Positions 40,650 through 50,453 of a stretch of DNA of 64,000 bases are shown here, in pieces. The notes beneath the pieces were generated by a model. The model saw only the letters and a program-made list of their open reading frames with translations. It was not told the DNA's origin and searched no databases. Where the stretch lies: the NCBI RefSeq assembly GCF_001691555.1, contig NZ_MAYN01000008.1:1852682-1916681 (forward strand), written 5' to 3'. The position numbers and the translations under genes were made by a program. Every line of letters begins with the position of its first letter. Position 1 is the stretch's first letter. The stretch comes from Pantoea eucrina. Lineage in GTDB: Bacteria; Pseudomonadota; Gammaproteobacteria; Enterobacterales; Enterobacteriaceae.

Positions 40650-40892
40650 CTTATTCCGTACGAGTCTGGCAACTAGCAGAATCCCGCATTCTGCAACGCC
40701 CTTACCGGTAGCGGGCACGCAGAGAGTCTGGGATCTGACATATTGATTATAAAGTTAAATCCGCAGTAGCTGATAGCGCTGGCAACGTTTACGGGCAAAA
40801 GTCAGAATATGCCCTAATACCTGGCGACCGCCACCCGGACAGGTAGAATCATGATACCCTAACCCACGCTCTCAACCGTAAGAACTTTAGCC

Positions 40893-41657
40893 ATGATTTT
40901 GAATGCTCGTCTGCAAACTGCACAATCTGATTCTCACAGCGCACCGATTTTGCTTATCCACGGTCTGTTTGGCAGCCTGGATAACCTTGGCGGGCTGGCA
41001 CGTGGCGTAGCCGACACGCGTACAACGCTGCAGGTGGATGTCCGCAATCACGGTTTATCGGCGCGCAGCAACAGCATGAGCTATGCTGCAATGGCGCAGG
41101 ATATGGTTGATACGCTGGATGCACAGCAGATAACACAGGTTGATGTGATTGGGCACTCGATGGGGGGCAAAATCGCTATGGCATTGAGTGCGCTGGCGCC
41201 TGAACGCGTTGGCAAGCTGGTGCTGATTGACATCGCTCCCGTCGACTATCAGACGCGCCGGCACGATGAGATTTTCGCGGCGATTCGCGCGGTCACTGCG
41301 GCAGGCGTGACGCGCCGCAGCGAAGCGGCGGCGATAATGCGGCAATTTGTGCCTGAAGAGGGGATCATTCAGTTTATCCTGAAGTCCTTCGCTGAGGGGG
41401 AGTGGCGGTTCAATGTGCCCGTATTGTGGGATAACTACACAACGATATCGGGCTGGGAACCTCTCCCTGTCTCTTCTCATCCGGCGCTGTTTATTCGCGG
41501 CGGCGACTCTCCTTATCTGGATAATCACTATCGGGACAGGCTGCTGGCCCAGTTTCCTCAGGCGCGGGCGCAGGTCATTGCCGGTGCCGGACATTGGGTA
41601 CATGCAGAGAAGCCTGATGCCGTATTACGTGCTGTGCGACGCTTTTTTACGCTCTGA
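40893..41657 (+). CDS. ybfF: Alpha/beta hydrolase esterase YbfF
   Basis: Cytoplasmic esterase active on acyl-CoA/acyl esters. The 254-aa product (E. coli 254) has the oxyanion segment HGLFGSLDNLGGLA, the nucleophile Ser in GHSMGGKIAMAL and the final catalytic His in GAGHWVHAEKPD. Divergent from seqA across a 243-base region in which I see no further gene. Confidence 0.95.
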   Translation: MILNARLQTAQSDSHSAPILLIHGLFGSLDNLGGLARGVADTRTTLQVDVRNHGLSARSNSMSYAAMAQDMVDTLDAQQITQVDVIGHSMGGKIAMALSALAPERVGKLVLIDIAPVDYQTRRHDEIFAAIRAVTAAGVTRRSEAAAIMRQFVPEEGIIQFILKSFAEGEWRFNVPVLWDNYTTISGWEPLPVSSHPALFIRGGDSPYLDNHYRDRLLAQFPQARAQVIAGAGHWVHAEKPDAVLRAVRRFFTL

Positions 41658-41816
41658 AAGCAAAAGCTTACTGCACTATGTTTAAGATTGGCGTCACGTC
41701 TGACGCTGGAGTATGATGTCGCGCTAAAATTTTGCCACGGTGGTTATACACGGTGGCTGGGCCGATAATGTGTTTAATCGCGCGGCGCCGTTCGCGCCCA
41801 CTCAGTTTCGCAAATC

Positions 41817-42092
41817 ATGGCAAAAGAACAGACAGACCGTACCACGCTTGATCTCTTTGCAGACGAGCGACGACCGGGTCGCCCGAAAACCAGCCCGCTG
41901 TCGCGCGATGAGCAGCTGCGCATTAATAAGCGCAATCAGCTTAAACGCGATAAGGTTCGTGGGCTGCGGCGCGTAGAGCTCAAAATGTCCGGCGAAGCGG
42001 TTGACGCGCTCAACACGCTGGCTGAGCAGCAAAATATCAGCCGCAGCGAGCTGATTGAGCAGATGCTGCTGACACAGCTCAAACTCATATAA
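41817..42092 (+). CDS. ybfE: LexA-regulated-type small protein YbfE
   Basis: 91 aa, close to E. coli YbfE (97 aa): AKEQTDRTTLDLFADERRPGRPK start and RSELIEQML near the end, a CopG/ribbon-helix-helix-like region. E. coli ybfE is SOS-induced, but I find no CTGT-N8-ACAG box in the 160 bases upstream here. Lies between ybfF and fldA. No strong ribosome-binding site precedes the ATG. Confidence 0.9.
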   Translation: MAKEQTDRTTLDLFADERRPGRPKTSPLSRDEQLRINKRNQLKRDKVRGLRRVELKMSGEAVDALNTLAEQQNISRSELIEQMLLTQLKLI

Positions 42093-42229
42093 TTTATGCA
42101 GACCGCACAGAGGAACACAAACTCTGCGCTTTGCGCGTTCCGCGCTTTTTCAGGGTCTGCTATCATTCGCTTATCTGTACAGTCTGTTGACTTACTCTCA
42201 CATTCAGGATTTAAGAGGTTACCTAACCC

Positions 42230-42760
42230 ATGGCAATCGTAGGCATTTTCTTCGGCAGCGATACCGGCAACACCGAAAACATTGCAAAGATGATCCAGAA
42301 ACAACTGGGTAAAGATGTCGCCGAAGTGCATGACATTGCTAAAAGCACCAAAGAAGATCTGGAAGCGTTTGATATCCTGCTGCTGGGCATTCCTACCTGG
42401 TATTATGGTGAAGCGCAGTGCGACTGGGATGACTTCTTCCCGACGCTGGAAGAGATCGACTTCAATGGTAAACTGGTGGCGCTGTTTGGCTGTGGCGATC
42501 AGGAAGATTATGCTGAGTATTTCTGTGATGCACTGGGTACCATTCGCGACATTATCGAGCCAAATGGTGCGATCATCGTGGGTCACTGGCCTGTCGAAGG
42601 TTACCATTTTGAAGCGTCTAAAGGTCTGGCCGATGACAAACATTTCCTCGGACTTGCGATTGATGAAGATCGCCAGCCAGAGCTGACGAATGAACGCGTT
42701 GAAGGCTGGGTGAAGCAGATTTTTGATGAGCTGCAGCTCAAAGAAATTATTGAGGCATAA
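42230..42760 (+). CDS. fldA: Flavodoxin 1
   Basis: FMN-containing electron carrier for, among others, pyruvate formate-lyase activation and methionine synthase reactivation. The 176-aa product (E. coli 176) has the FMN phosphate loop GSDTGNTENIA and the flavin-stacking PTWYYGEAQCDW. Upstream of fur in the same direction, as in E. coli. Confidence 0.97.
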   Translation: MAIVGIFFGSDTGNTENIAKMIQKQLGKDVAEVHDIAKSTKEDLEAFDILLLGIPTWYYGEAQCDWDDFFPTLEEIDFNGKLVALFGCGDQEDYAEYFCDALGTIRDIIEPNGAIIVGHWPVEGYHFEASKGLADDKHFLGLAIDEDRQPELTNERVEGWVKQIFDELQLKEIIEA

Positions 42761-43041
42761 TGTGTTGCCGTTACCCGATTCAGGTACTGTTAACATCGGG
42801 TAACGGAATTGCCTATAAAAATAATAGCTACGCTTTTTTAACTTTTCCCTGCAATTCTGTAGAATACCCGCAACGGTTAACGGCTTATTCCTCTGTCAGC
42901 AGGCTGAGGCTGAGTGAACTGAGAAACCCAGCACTGTATAATCCCGCCGGCGACAGCAAGAGCGTTATTCCCGCCTCTGGTGATTTCTTTAGCATTTGCC
43001 TGGTTTCTATTCGCCTGCCCCGGTTCTATAATGAGACGCAA

Positions 43042-43125
43042 ATGAGAATGCGCGTTAACCACACATTCAAGGCTGTTAAGCCGCAAATGACTAGCAAAGT
43101 AACAGGACAATATCCGCATGACTGA
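43042..43125 (+). CDS. uof: Upstream-of-fur leader peptide Uof
   Basis: 27 codons starting ATGAGAATGCGC and ending TGACTGA-type overlap with fur: its stop (43123-43125) lies within the third fur codon region. In E. coli a 28-codon uof occupies the same place, is coupled to fur translation and is the site of RyhB action. The start could also be the in-frame ATG at 43048. Size and position, not a remembered alignment, support the call. Confidence 0.6.
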   Translation: MRMRVNHTFKAVKPQMTSKVTGQYPHD

Positions 43126-43564
43126 CAACAATTCCGCATTGAAAAAGGCTGGCCTGAAAGTCACGCTGCCCAGACTAAAGATTCTGGAAGTGCTTCAGGA
43201 ACCCCAGTGCCATCACGTCAGCGCGGAAGATTTGTACAAACGCCTGATCGACATGGGCGAAGAGATTGGTCTGGCCACGGTATATCGCGTTCTGAACCAG
43301 TTTGATGACGCGGGCATTGTAACCCGCCATAACTTCGAAGGCGGCAAGTCTGTTTTTGAATTAACGCAGCAGCAGCATCACGATCATCTTATCTGCCTGG
43401 ACTGCGGTAAAGTAATTGAGTTCAGCGATGAGTCGATTGAAACGCGCCAGCGCGAAATCGCGACCCGTCACGGTATCAAGCTCACCAACCACAGTCTGTA
43501 CCTGTATGGTCACTGCGAAGTGGGTGACTGCCGTGAAGATGAAACCCTGCATAACGATAAATAA
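43118..43564 (+). CDS. fur: Ferric uptake regulator Fur
   Basis: Fe2+-responsive repressor. The 148-aa product (E. coli 148) has the winged-helix N-terminus ALKKAGLKVTLPRLKILEVL, the metal-binding HHDHLICLDCGKVIEF and the C-terminal GHCEVGDCRED. Overlaps the Uof leader by 8 bases. Confidence 0.98.
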   Translation: MTDNNSALKKAGLKVTLPRLKILEVLQEPQCHHVSAEDLYKRLIDMGEEIGLATVYRVLNQFDDAGIVTRHNFEGGKSVFELTQQQHHDHLICLDCGKVIEFSDESIETRQREIATRHGIKLTNHSLYLYGHCEVGDCREDETLHNDK

Positions 43565-43584
43565 CGTCAGCTATGCGGCAAGAT

Positions 43585-43614
43585 AAAAAAACCGGTGCAG
43601 GCACCGGTTTTTTT
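43585..43614. terminator. Bidirectional terminator after fur
   Basis: ACCGGTGC-AG-GCACCGGT with A-run before and seven T after, between fur and the convergent small gene. Confidence 0.85.
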
Positions 43615-43625
43615 GTGGCTGCGAT

Positions 43626-44021
43626 TCAGGCGACCAGCGTCTCCTGCAGGTAGCGCCAGCGCGGATTTGCCGTACTGCAGTCCAGCACTGCCAGCGAAAT
43701 ACGGCTGTGGCTCTCGCCATTCACTATCTGCAGTTCGCGATACTGAATGATGACCTCTTTTTGCTGCTCAGAAATGATTGCATGTTCGCTGGTCGCGATG
43801 CGCATCCCTTCACGCTGTCCGCACAGGCGGCGAAACAGATCTTCAACGTCATTCAAATCCAGTTGTCTGCCCTGTGGCGTTACCATCCGGAAATCAGGAT
43901 GGAAGTGCGACAGCAGCAGCCCCATGGTATCGGTGCTGACATCAGCATGATTAAAAATACGTTCAATGAGCTGATGTAAAACCACAACACTGTGTTTGGC
44001 TTCCTGAGCGAGGCTTGTCAT
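43626..44021 (-). CDS. Unnamed small protein, NTF2-like (SnoaL/DUF4440-type) fold suspected
   Basis: 131 aa from the ATG at 44021 (MTSLAQEAKH). The pattern of an N-terminal helix (HQLIERIFN), a short acidic helix around DVEDLFRRL and a strand-rich C-terminal half ending WRYLQETLVA resembles NTF2-like proteins, but I do not recognize the family with confidence. A longer in-frame start at 44129 looks unnatural. In E. coli chiPQ occupy the fur-glnS gap; here this gene stands alone. Function unknown. Confidence 0.6.
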   Translation of the reverse strand: MTSLAQEAKHSVVVLHQLIERIFNHADVSTDTMGLLLSHFHPDFRMVTPQGRQLDLNDVEDLFRRLCGQREGMRIATSEHAIISEQQKEVIIQYRELQIVNGESHSRISLAVLDCSTANPRWRYLQETLVA

Positions 44022-44203
44022 TATTTTTCCCTTTTTACTAGCCACAGACCAAGTCCGGAGTGCGCATAGCCTACCTGAAAAAAAGGATTTAACACGGTCA
44101 AATGCGTTAATTTTTTTAAAGTCAGACAAGTCGTAAACCCGGGTATGTGCGCGATTTTATTTAATGCAGAATAAATGGTTGCCGCTACGCAAAAGAGGAT
44201 AAT

Positions 44204-44227
44204 AAAAAAGGGCGAAAGCTCGCCCTT
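44204..44227 (-). terminator. Terminator of glnS
   Basis: Minus strand GGGCGA-GCTT-TCGCCC stem followed by T6, 30 bases past the glnS stop. Confidence 0.85.
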
Positions 44228-44256
44228 ATATAATTTTATGATGCCGGAAGCGGTTA

Positions 44257-45927
44257 TTATTCGCTGCCGATCTTCGCCCAGGTATCGCGCAGGCCTACAG
44301 TGCGGTTGAACACCAGCGCTGATGGCTGCGAGTAAACGCTGTCTGCACAGAAATAGCCTTCGCGCTCGAACTGATACGGCGAGGTTGCCGCCGCTTCACG
44401 CAGTCCTGGCTCCACAAAGCCCTGCTTAATCTGCAGCGAATCCGGATTCAGCGTCGCGAGAAAATCCTCTGCCGCGCCCGGGTTAGGCACGCTGAACAGG
44501 CGATCGTAGAGGCGGAACTCAGCGGGCAGCGCATGAATCGCGGAAACCCAGTGGATCACCCCTTTTACTTTACGGCCATCAGCCGGGTCTTTGCTCAGCG
44601 TATCCACATCGCAGGTCGCATAGATACAGGTGATGTTGCCCGCCTCATCTTTTGCCACGCGCTCAGCGCGGATCACATAGGCGTTGCGCAGGCGCACTTC
44701 TTTACCCAGGACCAGACGCTTGTACTGTTTGTTGGCTTCTTCACGGAAATCCGCGCGGTCGATCCACACTTCACGGCTGAAAGGCACCTCGCGCGTTCCC
44801 ATCTCCGGCCGGTTCGGGTGGTTTGGCATGGTGATGATCTCATCATGTCCGGCTGGCAGGTTTTCAATCACGACTTTGAGCGGATCGAGTACGGCCATAG
44901 CACGCGGCGCATTTTCGTTGAGATCATCACGAATGCACGACTCCAGCGAAGCCATCTCAACGATATTGTCCTGTTTAGTGATGCCGATTCGGCGGCAGAA
45001 CTCACGGATTGATGCCGCGCTGTAACCACGACGGCGCAGACCTGAAACGGTCAGCATACGCGGATCGTCCCAGCCTTCTACCCGCTTCTCGCTCACCAGC
45101 TGCGTCAGCTTGCGCTTCGACATCACAGCATACTCAAGATTCAGGCGCGAAAACTCATACTGCCGCGGATGCACCGGAATGGTAATGTTATCCAGTACCC
45201 AGTCATACAGGCGGCGGTTATCCTGAAACTCCAGCGTACAGAGCGAATGCGTGATCCCTTCCAGCGCATCGGAGATGCAGTGCGTGAAATCGTACATCGG
45301 GTAGATGCACCACTTGTTGCCGGTCTGATGGTGCTCGGCAAACTTAATGCGGTACAGCACCGGATCGCGCATAACGATAAAGCTGGAAGCCATATCGATT
45401 TTGGCACGCAGACAGGCCTTACCCTCTTCAAAGCCACCGTCGCGCATTTTCCGGAACAGCGCCAGGTTCTCTTCAACGCTGCGATCGCGATACGGGCTAT
45501 TTTTGCCCGGCGCCGTCAGCGTGCCGCGATACTCGCGGATCTGCTCGGGTGACAGTTCATCAACGTACGCCAGTCCTTTGTTGATCAGCTCAACAGCATA
45601 ACTAAACAGCTGATCAAAATAGTCGGATGAGTAACGAATGTTGCCGCTCCACTCAAAGCCCAGCCATTGCACATCATTTTTGATCGACTCGACGAATTCC
45701 ATATCCTCTTTAACCGGATTGGTATCATCGAAACGCAGATTGCATTCGCCCTGATAATCCTGTGCAATTCCAAAGTTCAGGCAGATCGATTTTGCATGGC
45801 CAATATGCAGATAACCATTGGGCTCTGGCGGGAAACGGGTATGCACAGAACTGTGCTTACCGCTCGCCAAATCTTCGTCGATGATCTGACGAATAAAGTT
45901 CGTTGGGCGGGCTTCAGCCTCACTCAT
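44257..45927 (-). CDS. glnS: Glutaminyl-tRNA synthetase
   Basis: Class I synthetase charging tRNA-Gln, whose genes lie 9 kb away in this window. The 556-aa product (E. coli 554) has the HIGH motif in [12 protein letters not shown], the MSKRK variant of KMSKS, and the anticodon-binding C-terminal beta barrels. The ATG at 45927 matches the family start [14 protein letters not shown]; an in-frame ATG at 45945 adds six residues. Confidence 0.97.
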   Translation of the reverse strand: MSEAEARPTNFIRQIIDEDLASGKHSSVHTRFPPEPNGYLHIGHAKSICLNFGIAQDYQGECNLRFDDTNPVKEDMEFVESIKNDVQWLGFEWSGNIRYSSDYFDQLFSYAVELINKGLAYVDELSPEQIREYRGTLTAPGKNSPYRDRSVEENLALFRKMRDGGFEEGKACLRAKIDMASSFIVMRDPVLYRIKFAEHHQTGNKWCIYPMYDFTHCISDALEGITHSLCTLEFQDNRRLYDWVLDNITIPVHPRQYEFSRLNLEYAVMSKRKLTQLVSEKRVEGWDDPRMLTVSGLRRRGYSAASIREFCRRIGITKQDNIVEMASLESCIRDDLNENAPRAMAVLDPLKVVIENLPAGHDEIITMPNHPNRPEMGTREVPFSREVWIDRADFREEANKQYKRLVLGKEVRLRNAYVIRAERVAKDEAGNITCIYATCDVDTLSKDPADGRKVKGVIHWVSAIHALPAEFRLYDRLFSVPNPGAAEDFLATLNPDSLQIKQGFVEPGLREAAATSPYQFEREGYFCADSVYSQPSALVFNRTVGLRDTWAKIGSE

Positions 45928-46027
45928 CTCAAAATCCTCAAACAATAACGGGTGATTTTACCTCGAAGTAACGGAGTATGATCCACAAAGCGCTGAAGGG
46001 AAACAACCGTTTGTTGGCGCTTTTAAA

Positions 46028-46057
46028 ACAAAAAAGGCAGGAATCGCTTCCTGCCTT
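46028..46057 (-). terminator. Terminator of nagE
   Basis: Minus strand GGCAGGAA-GCGA-TTCCTGCC followed by T6, 20 bases past the nagE stop. Confidence 0.85.
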
Positions 46058-46076
46058 ATCAGTCAGACTTAAGGGG

Positions 46077-48107
46077 TTAGTTTTTCACCTCATACAGCGG
46101 CGTTTCCCCGGCAACAACGGTGCCTGTTGCCAGCAGCGTCAGACCCGCGAAGTCATCACTGTTGCTGACCACTACCGGACTGATCATCGAGCGCGCATGG
46201 GCATTCAGATAGTCCAGATCCATCTCGAGGATCGCCTCGCCAGCGCTAACGGTTTTACCCTCTTCCACCAGCCGGGTGAAACCGCGTCCTGCCAGCGCAA
46301 CGGTGTCCAATCCCATATGCACCACTATCTCAACGCCGCTCTCTGTTTCAAGGCAGAAGGCGTGATTAGTGTTGAAGATTTTTACTATGGTACCGGCAAT
46401 CGGTGCCACCACGCGCGTCCCCGTTGGCTGAATCGCCAGACCATCGCCCACCGCTTTGCTGGCGAACGCTTCGTCCGGTACATTATCCAGAGCAACCACG
46501 TGACCTGATACCGGTGCCAGCAGCGTGGCAATCGCCTTATGTGCAGCGGCAGGAGCTGGCGCAGCTGCAGTCACCACCGGTTTAGCCACAGGCGCCGCGC
46601 TGGCGGCCGCTACCGGGCCTTTGGTCAATACCGTTTTCATCGCGGTAGCGATACTCTCCGCCTGCGTACCCACAATAATCTGCACGCTCTGCTTATTAAG
46701 ACGGATGACGCCTGACGCGCCGATACGTTTTGCCACGCCTTCGCTGACCTGCGCGGAATCTTTCACGTTCAGACGCAGGCGCGTGATACAGGCGTCAATA
46801 TGGGTCAGGTTTTCAGACCCTCCAACGGCAGCGATATAGCGACGTGCCAGCGATTCAGTCGCCGTTTCCCCGCTATTTTCCTGCATAACATTCACATCAT
46901 AACCATCCGTTTCATCATCCGCTGCCAGTTCGCGGCCCGGCGTCAGCAGATTGAATTTGCGGATAGTAAAACGGAACACTACGTAATAGATCACGAAGAA
47001 GACCAGGCCCTGCGGGATCAGCATCCACCAGTGCACCGCCAGTGGATTACGCGACGAGAGCACCATATCTACCAGGCCGGCGCTAAAGCCAAAGCCGGCA
47101 ATCCACTGCATGCTGGCCGCAATAAACACCGAAATTCCGGTCAGGACCGCGTGGATCACATAGAGGACCGGAGCCACGAACATAAAGGAGAATTCCAGCG
47201 GCTCGGTGATGCCGGTAAAGAAGGCTGCAAAAGCGGCCGCCAGCATAATACCGCCCACTTTTGCCCTGTTTTCCGGACGAGAACAGTGGTAGATAGCCAG
47301 TGCTGCACCCGGCAGGCCAAACATCATAATGGGGAAGAAGCCCGCCTGATAGCGACCCGTAATCCCCGGAATGCCGCTGCCGTTAGCGATAGACTGCGCG
47401 CCGCCGAGGAATTTTGGAATGTCATTAATACCCGCGACATCAAACCAGAACACGGAATTCAGCGCGTGATGCAGGCCAACCGGGATCAGCAGCCGGTTAA
47501 AGAAAGCGTATACCCCTGCCCCGACAGACCCCAGCTTTTGAATATGTTCACCAAAGCTTACCAGACCGCCGAAGATTATTGGCCAGACGTACATCAGAAT
47601 AAACGCCACAACAATCATCAGGAAGGAGACCAGGATCGGTACCAGGCGACGTCCGCTGAAAAAAGAGAGCGCTTTAGGCAGCTCGACATGGCTGAAGCGG
47701 TTATACATCTCAGCAGAAAGAATCCCCACCATGATGCCGACAAACTGGTTTTCAATTTTGCCAAATGCCGCAGGTACCTGTTCAACCGGCATCTTCTGGA
47801 TCATCGCGACCGCAGCAGGTGAACAAAGCGTGGTCACGACAAGAAAGCCGACAAAACCGGTCAGGGCCGCTGCGCCATCTTTATCTTTAGACATACCGTA
47901 AGCAACACCAATCGCAAACAGTACCGACATGTGGTCAATAATGGCGGAGCCTGACTTGATCAGTAGTGCCGCCAGCGCATTACCTGCTCCCCAGCTGTCG
48001 GGATCGATCCAGTAGCCGACCCCCATCAGGATAGCGGCGGCTGGCAGCGTGGCCACCGGCACCATCAGCGCGCGGCCGACTTTTTGTAAATAGCCTAATA
48101 TACTCAC
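46077..48107 (-). CDS. nagE: N-acetylglucosamine PTS permease EIICBA
   Basis: Imports and phosphorylates GlcNAc. The 676-aa product (E. coli 648) has the EIIC membrane domain (about 1-370), EIIB with the phospho-Cys in HIDACITRLRL (about 440), an Ala/Pro-rich linker (about 490-520) and EIIA with the phospho-His in VVHMGLDTV (about 600). The linker is longer than in E. coli. Divergent from nagB. Confidence 0.96.
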   Translation of the reverse strand: MSILGYLQKVGRALMVPVATLPAAAILMGVGYWIDPDSWGAGNALAALLIKSGSAIIDHMSVLFAIGVAYGMSKDKDGAAALTGFVGFLVVTTLCSPAAVAMIQKMPVEQVPAAFGKIENQFVGIMVGILSAEMYNRFSHVELPKALSFFSGRRLVPILVSFLMIVVAFILMYVWPIIFGGLVSFGEHIQKLGSVGAGVYAFFNRLLIPVGLHHALNSVFWFDVAGINDIPKFLGGAQSIANGSGIPGITGRYQAGFFPIMMFGLPGAALAIYHCSRPENRAKVGGIMLAAAFAAFFTGITEPLEFSFMFVAPVLYVIHAVLTGISVFIAASMQWIAGFGFSAGLVDMVLSSRNPLAVHWWMLIPQGLVFFVIYYVVFRFTIRKFNLLTPGRELAADDETDGYDVNVMQENSGETATESLARRYIAAVGGSENLTHIDACITRLRLNVKDSAQVSEGVAKRIGASGVIRLNKQSVQIIVGTQAESIATAMKTVLTKGPVAAASAAPVAKPVVTAAAPAPAAAHKAIATLLAPVSGHVVALDNVPDEAFASKAVGDGLAIQPTGTRVVAPIAGTIVKIFNTNHAFCLETESGVEIVVHMGLDTVALAGRGFTRLVEEGKTVSAGEAILEMDLDYLNAHARSMISPVVVSNSDDFAGLTLLATGTVVAGETPLYEVKN

Positions 48108-48219
48108 CTTGTTCTCCCCCTATGAGACTGGCGTATCCCCTGGTACGGGTTGATTTTATTATCCCGGCACCTGGCGTGTTGAAAAGACGATTCTCTGCGA
48201 GATGCAGTGTAAAGATAAA

Positions 48220-48240
48220 TTAATTCGCCTCGCAAATTAA
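48220..48240. promoter_or_regulatory. NagC operator, nagE side
   Basis: TTAATTCGCC and TCGCAAATTAA form an imperfect palindrome with TTAATT/AATTAA ends, the same style as the E. coli NagC sites. Its centre lies 93-94 bp from the second site. Confidence 0.7.
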
Positions 48241-48252
48241 AACCGCTCCAGT

Positions 48253-48268
48253 TGTGACTTTTATCACC
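48253..48268. promoter_or_regulatory. CRP site between nagE and nagB
   Basis: TGTGA-CTTTTA-TCACC matches the CRP consensus at 9 of 10 positions. It lies between the two NagC-like operators, as in E. coli. Confidence 0.75.
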
Positions 48269-48313
48269 TTAATAGCCAATATAAGTCGCTTAATACTGGT
48301 CACTGCTACAAAC

Positions 48314-48333
48314 TTATTTTATGATAAAAAATA
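48314..48333. promoter_or_regulatory. NagC operator, nagB side
   Basis: TTATTTTATGATAAAAAATA fits the NagC pattern (T/A-rich arms around a central G). Lies about 110 bp before the nagB start. With the other operator it would let NagC loop the DNA. Confidence 0.65.
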
Positions 48334-48440
48334 TCAATCGCTCTTTTTCGCTATAGCCTGCTGATAAACGCGCTGACCGCGTTCACACTTAATGACGGCA
48401 GCTACAGCACATTCTTTTATCTGTTTAACCGAGGTGCACT

Positions 48441-49241
48441 ATGAGACTGATTCCGCTGGCTACGCCTGCTCAGGTAGGAAAATGGGCGGCCCGCCATATC
48501 GTCAACCGGATCAACGCCTTTAACCCAGGTCCGGAGCGTCCCTTTGTTCTGGGGTTACCTACGGGCGGCACTCCGCTGGAAGCTTACAAGCATCTTATTG
48601 AGATGCACAAAGCAGGCCAGGTCAGCTTTAAACATGTCGTGACATTTAACATGGATGAATATGTCGGCCTGCCCAAAGCGCATCCGGAAAGCTATCACAG
48701 CTTTATGTATCGCAACTTTTTCGATCACGTTGATATTCCGTCAGAAAACATCAATCTTCTGAATGGCAATGCGGAAGATATTGACGCAGAATGTCGCCAG
48801 TATGAAGAGAAGATTCGTGCGCTCGGTAAAATCCATCTGTTTATGGGTGGTGTAGGCAATGATGGTCATATCGCGTTTAATGAACCCGCCTCCTCGCTCT
48901 CATCGCGTACCCGTATAAAAACGCTGACGCATGATACGCGTGTCGCTAATTCACGCTTTTTTGATGGCGATGTCAGCCAGGTACCTAAATATGCGCTGAC
49001 CGTTGGCGTGGGTACGCTGCTGGATGCAGAAGAGGTGATGATTCTGGTTACAGGTCACGTCAAAGCGCAGGCGCTTCAGGCGGCGGTAGAGGGCAACGTA
49101 AACCATATGTGGACCATCAGCTGTCTGCAGCTGCATCCAAAAGCGGTTGTGGTATGCGATGAGCCGGCGACAATGGAACTGAAAGTTAAAACGGTAAAAT
49201 ATTTCCGCGAGCTTGAAGCGGAAAATATGCAGGGCGTCTGA
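48441..49241 (+). CDS. nagB: Glucosamine-6-phosphate deaminase
   Basis: Converts glucosamine-6-P to fructose-6-P and ammonium. The 266-aa product (E. coli 266) has [14 protein letters not shown], the catalytic Asp in TFNMDEYVG and the Asp/His/Glu segment [15 protein letters not shown]. First gene of nagBACD, with GAGGTG before the ATG. Confidence 0.98.
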   Translation: MRLIPLATPAQVGKWAARHIVNRINAFNPGPERPFVLGLPTGGTPLEAYKHLIEMHKAGQVSFKHVVTFNMDEYVGLPKAHPESYHSFMYRNFFDHVDIPSENINLLNGNAEDIDAECRQYEEKIRALGKIHLFMGGVGNDGHIAFNEPASSLSSRTRIKTLTHDTRVANSRFFDGDVSQVPKYALTVGVGTLLDAEEVMILVTGHVKAQALQAAVEGNVNHMWTISCLQLHPKAVVVCDEPATMELKVKTVKYFRELEAENMQGV

Positions 49242-49297
49242 GAGCACGATGTAGAAGCCTGCTGTCGTTGGCAGCTGGCGCAGCCGGGAGAGAGATA

Positions 49298-50446
49298 ATG
49301 TACGCATTAGTAAACGGCCGGATTTTTACCGGCTATGACATTCTGGACGATCACGCGGTAGTTATCGCGGACGGTATTATTGATCGGGTTTGCCCGCGCG
49401 CCATGCTGGATGCAGCACTACCGCAACAGGATATGGCAGGCGCATTTATCGCTCCCGGCTTTATCGACCTGCAGCTTAACGGCTGCGGCGGTGTGCAATT
49501 CAACGATTCGCCTGAGGCGCTGAGCGTGGAAACGCTGGAGATAATGCAGCGCGCTAATGAAAAGTCAGGCTGTACCAGCTTTCTGCCCACGCTGATTACC
49601 AGCAGTGATGAACTGATGCAGCGGGCGGTAGAGACTATGCGAGCCTGGCTGACAACGCATCAGAATCAGGCGCTGGGTTTGCACCTTGAAGGCCCCTGGC
49701 TTAACCGGGAGAAAAAAGGGACGCACAATCCCGCCCTGATACGCCAGCCCGATCCTGCACTGGTCGACTATCTCTGTGCCAACGCCGATGTCATTACTAA
49801 AGTCACGCTGGCGCCTGAACAGGCAGGCAGCGACGTTATTCGTCAGCTCAGCGCAGCCGGTATTATCGTCTCGGCCGGACACTCTAATGCGACCTATGCC
49901 GAAGCAAAAGCCGGATTCAGCGCTGGCATTACTTTCGCGACCCACCTTTATAATGCGATGAGCCCTTTTAGCGGACGTGAACCCGGACTGGTCGGTGCGC
50001 TGTTTGATTCGCCTGATGTATACTGCGGCATCATTGCAGATGGCTTACATGTCAATTACGCTAACGTGCGCATGGCAAAACGGCTTAAAGGCGAACGGCT
50101 GATTCTGGTGACTGACGCGACTGCGCCGGCAGGTGCCGCGATTGATAAATTCATTTTTGCAGGTAAAACAATATACTATCGCAATGGCCTGTGCGTGGAT
50201 GAGCATGGAACCCTGAGCGGTTCAGCACTGACAATGATTGAAGCGGTGCAGAACAGCGTAGAGTATTGCGGCATTGCCCTGGATGAGGCGCTACGTATGG
50301 CAACGCTTTATCCGGCAAGAGCTATGGGCGTGGAAAAACAGCTGGGCACGGTAGCTGCAGGAAAAGCCGCTAACCTCACTGTTTTTACCCGCGATTATCA
50401 AATCATTAAGACGTTCGTCAATGGAGAGAGCGTCCTCAGCGAGTAA
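49298..50446 (+). CDS. nagA: N-acetylglucosamine-6-phosphate deacetylase
   Basis: Makes glucosamine-6-P and acetate, generating the NagB substrate and removing the NagC inducer. The 382-aa product (E. coli 382) shows the metal-site segments [20 protein letters not shown] and [12 protein letters not shown], and DATAPAGA with the catalytic Asp. The ATG at 49298 gives [12 protein letters not shown], the family start; an in-frame ATG at 49268 is rejected. Confidence 0.97.
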   Translation: MYALVNGRIFTGYDILDDHAVVIADGIIDRVCPRAMLDAALPQQDMAGAFIAPGFIDLQLNGCGGVQFNDSPEALSVETLEIMQRANEKSGCTSFLPTLITSSDELMQRAVETMRAWLTTHQNQALGLHLEGPWLNREKKGTHNPALIRQPDPALVDYLCANADVITKVTLAPEQAGSDVIRQLSAAGIIVSAGHSNATYAEAKAGFSAGITFATHLYNAMSPFSGREPGLVGALFDSPDVYCGIIADGLHVNYANVRMAKRLKGERLILVTDATAPAGAAIDKFIFAGKTIYYRNGLCVDEHGTLSGSALTMIEAVQNSVEYCGIALDEALRMATLYPARAMGVEKQLGTVAAGKAANLTVFTRDYQIIKTFVNGESVLSE

Positions 50447-50453
50447 GCATTGA

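Noticed and set aside
40954..40966. DnaA-box-like TTATCCACG
   Set aside because: Single site inside the ybfF coding region without other origin features.
41658..41816. LexA box for ybfE
   Set aside because: No CTGT-N8-ACAG match upstream of ybfE.
42760..43025. Upstream part of the 121-codon frame ending in uof
   Set aside because: Only the last 27 codons match the place and size of uof; the upstream part has no start signal.
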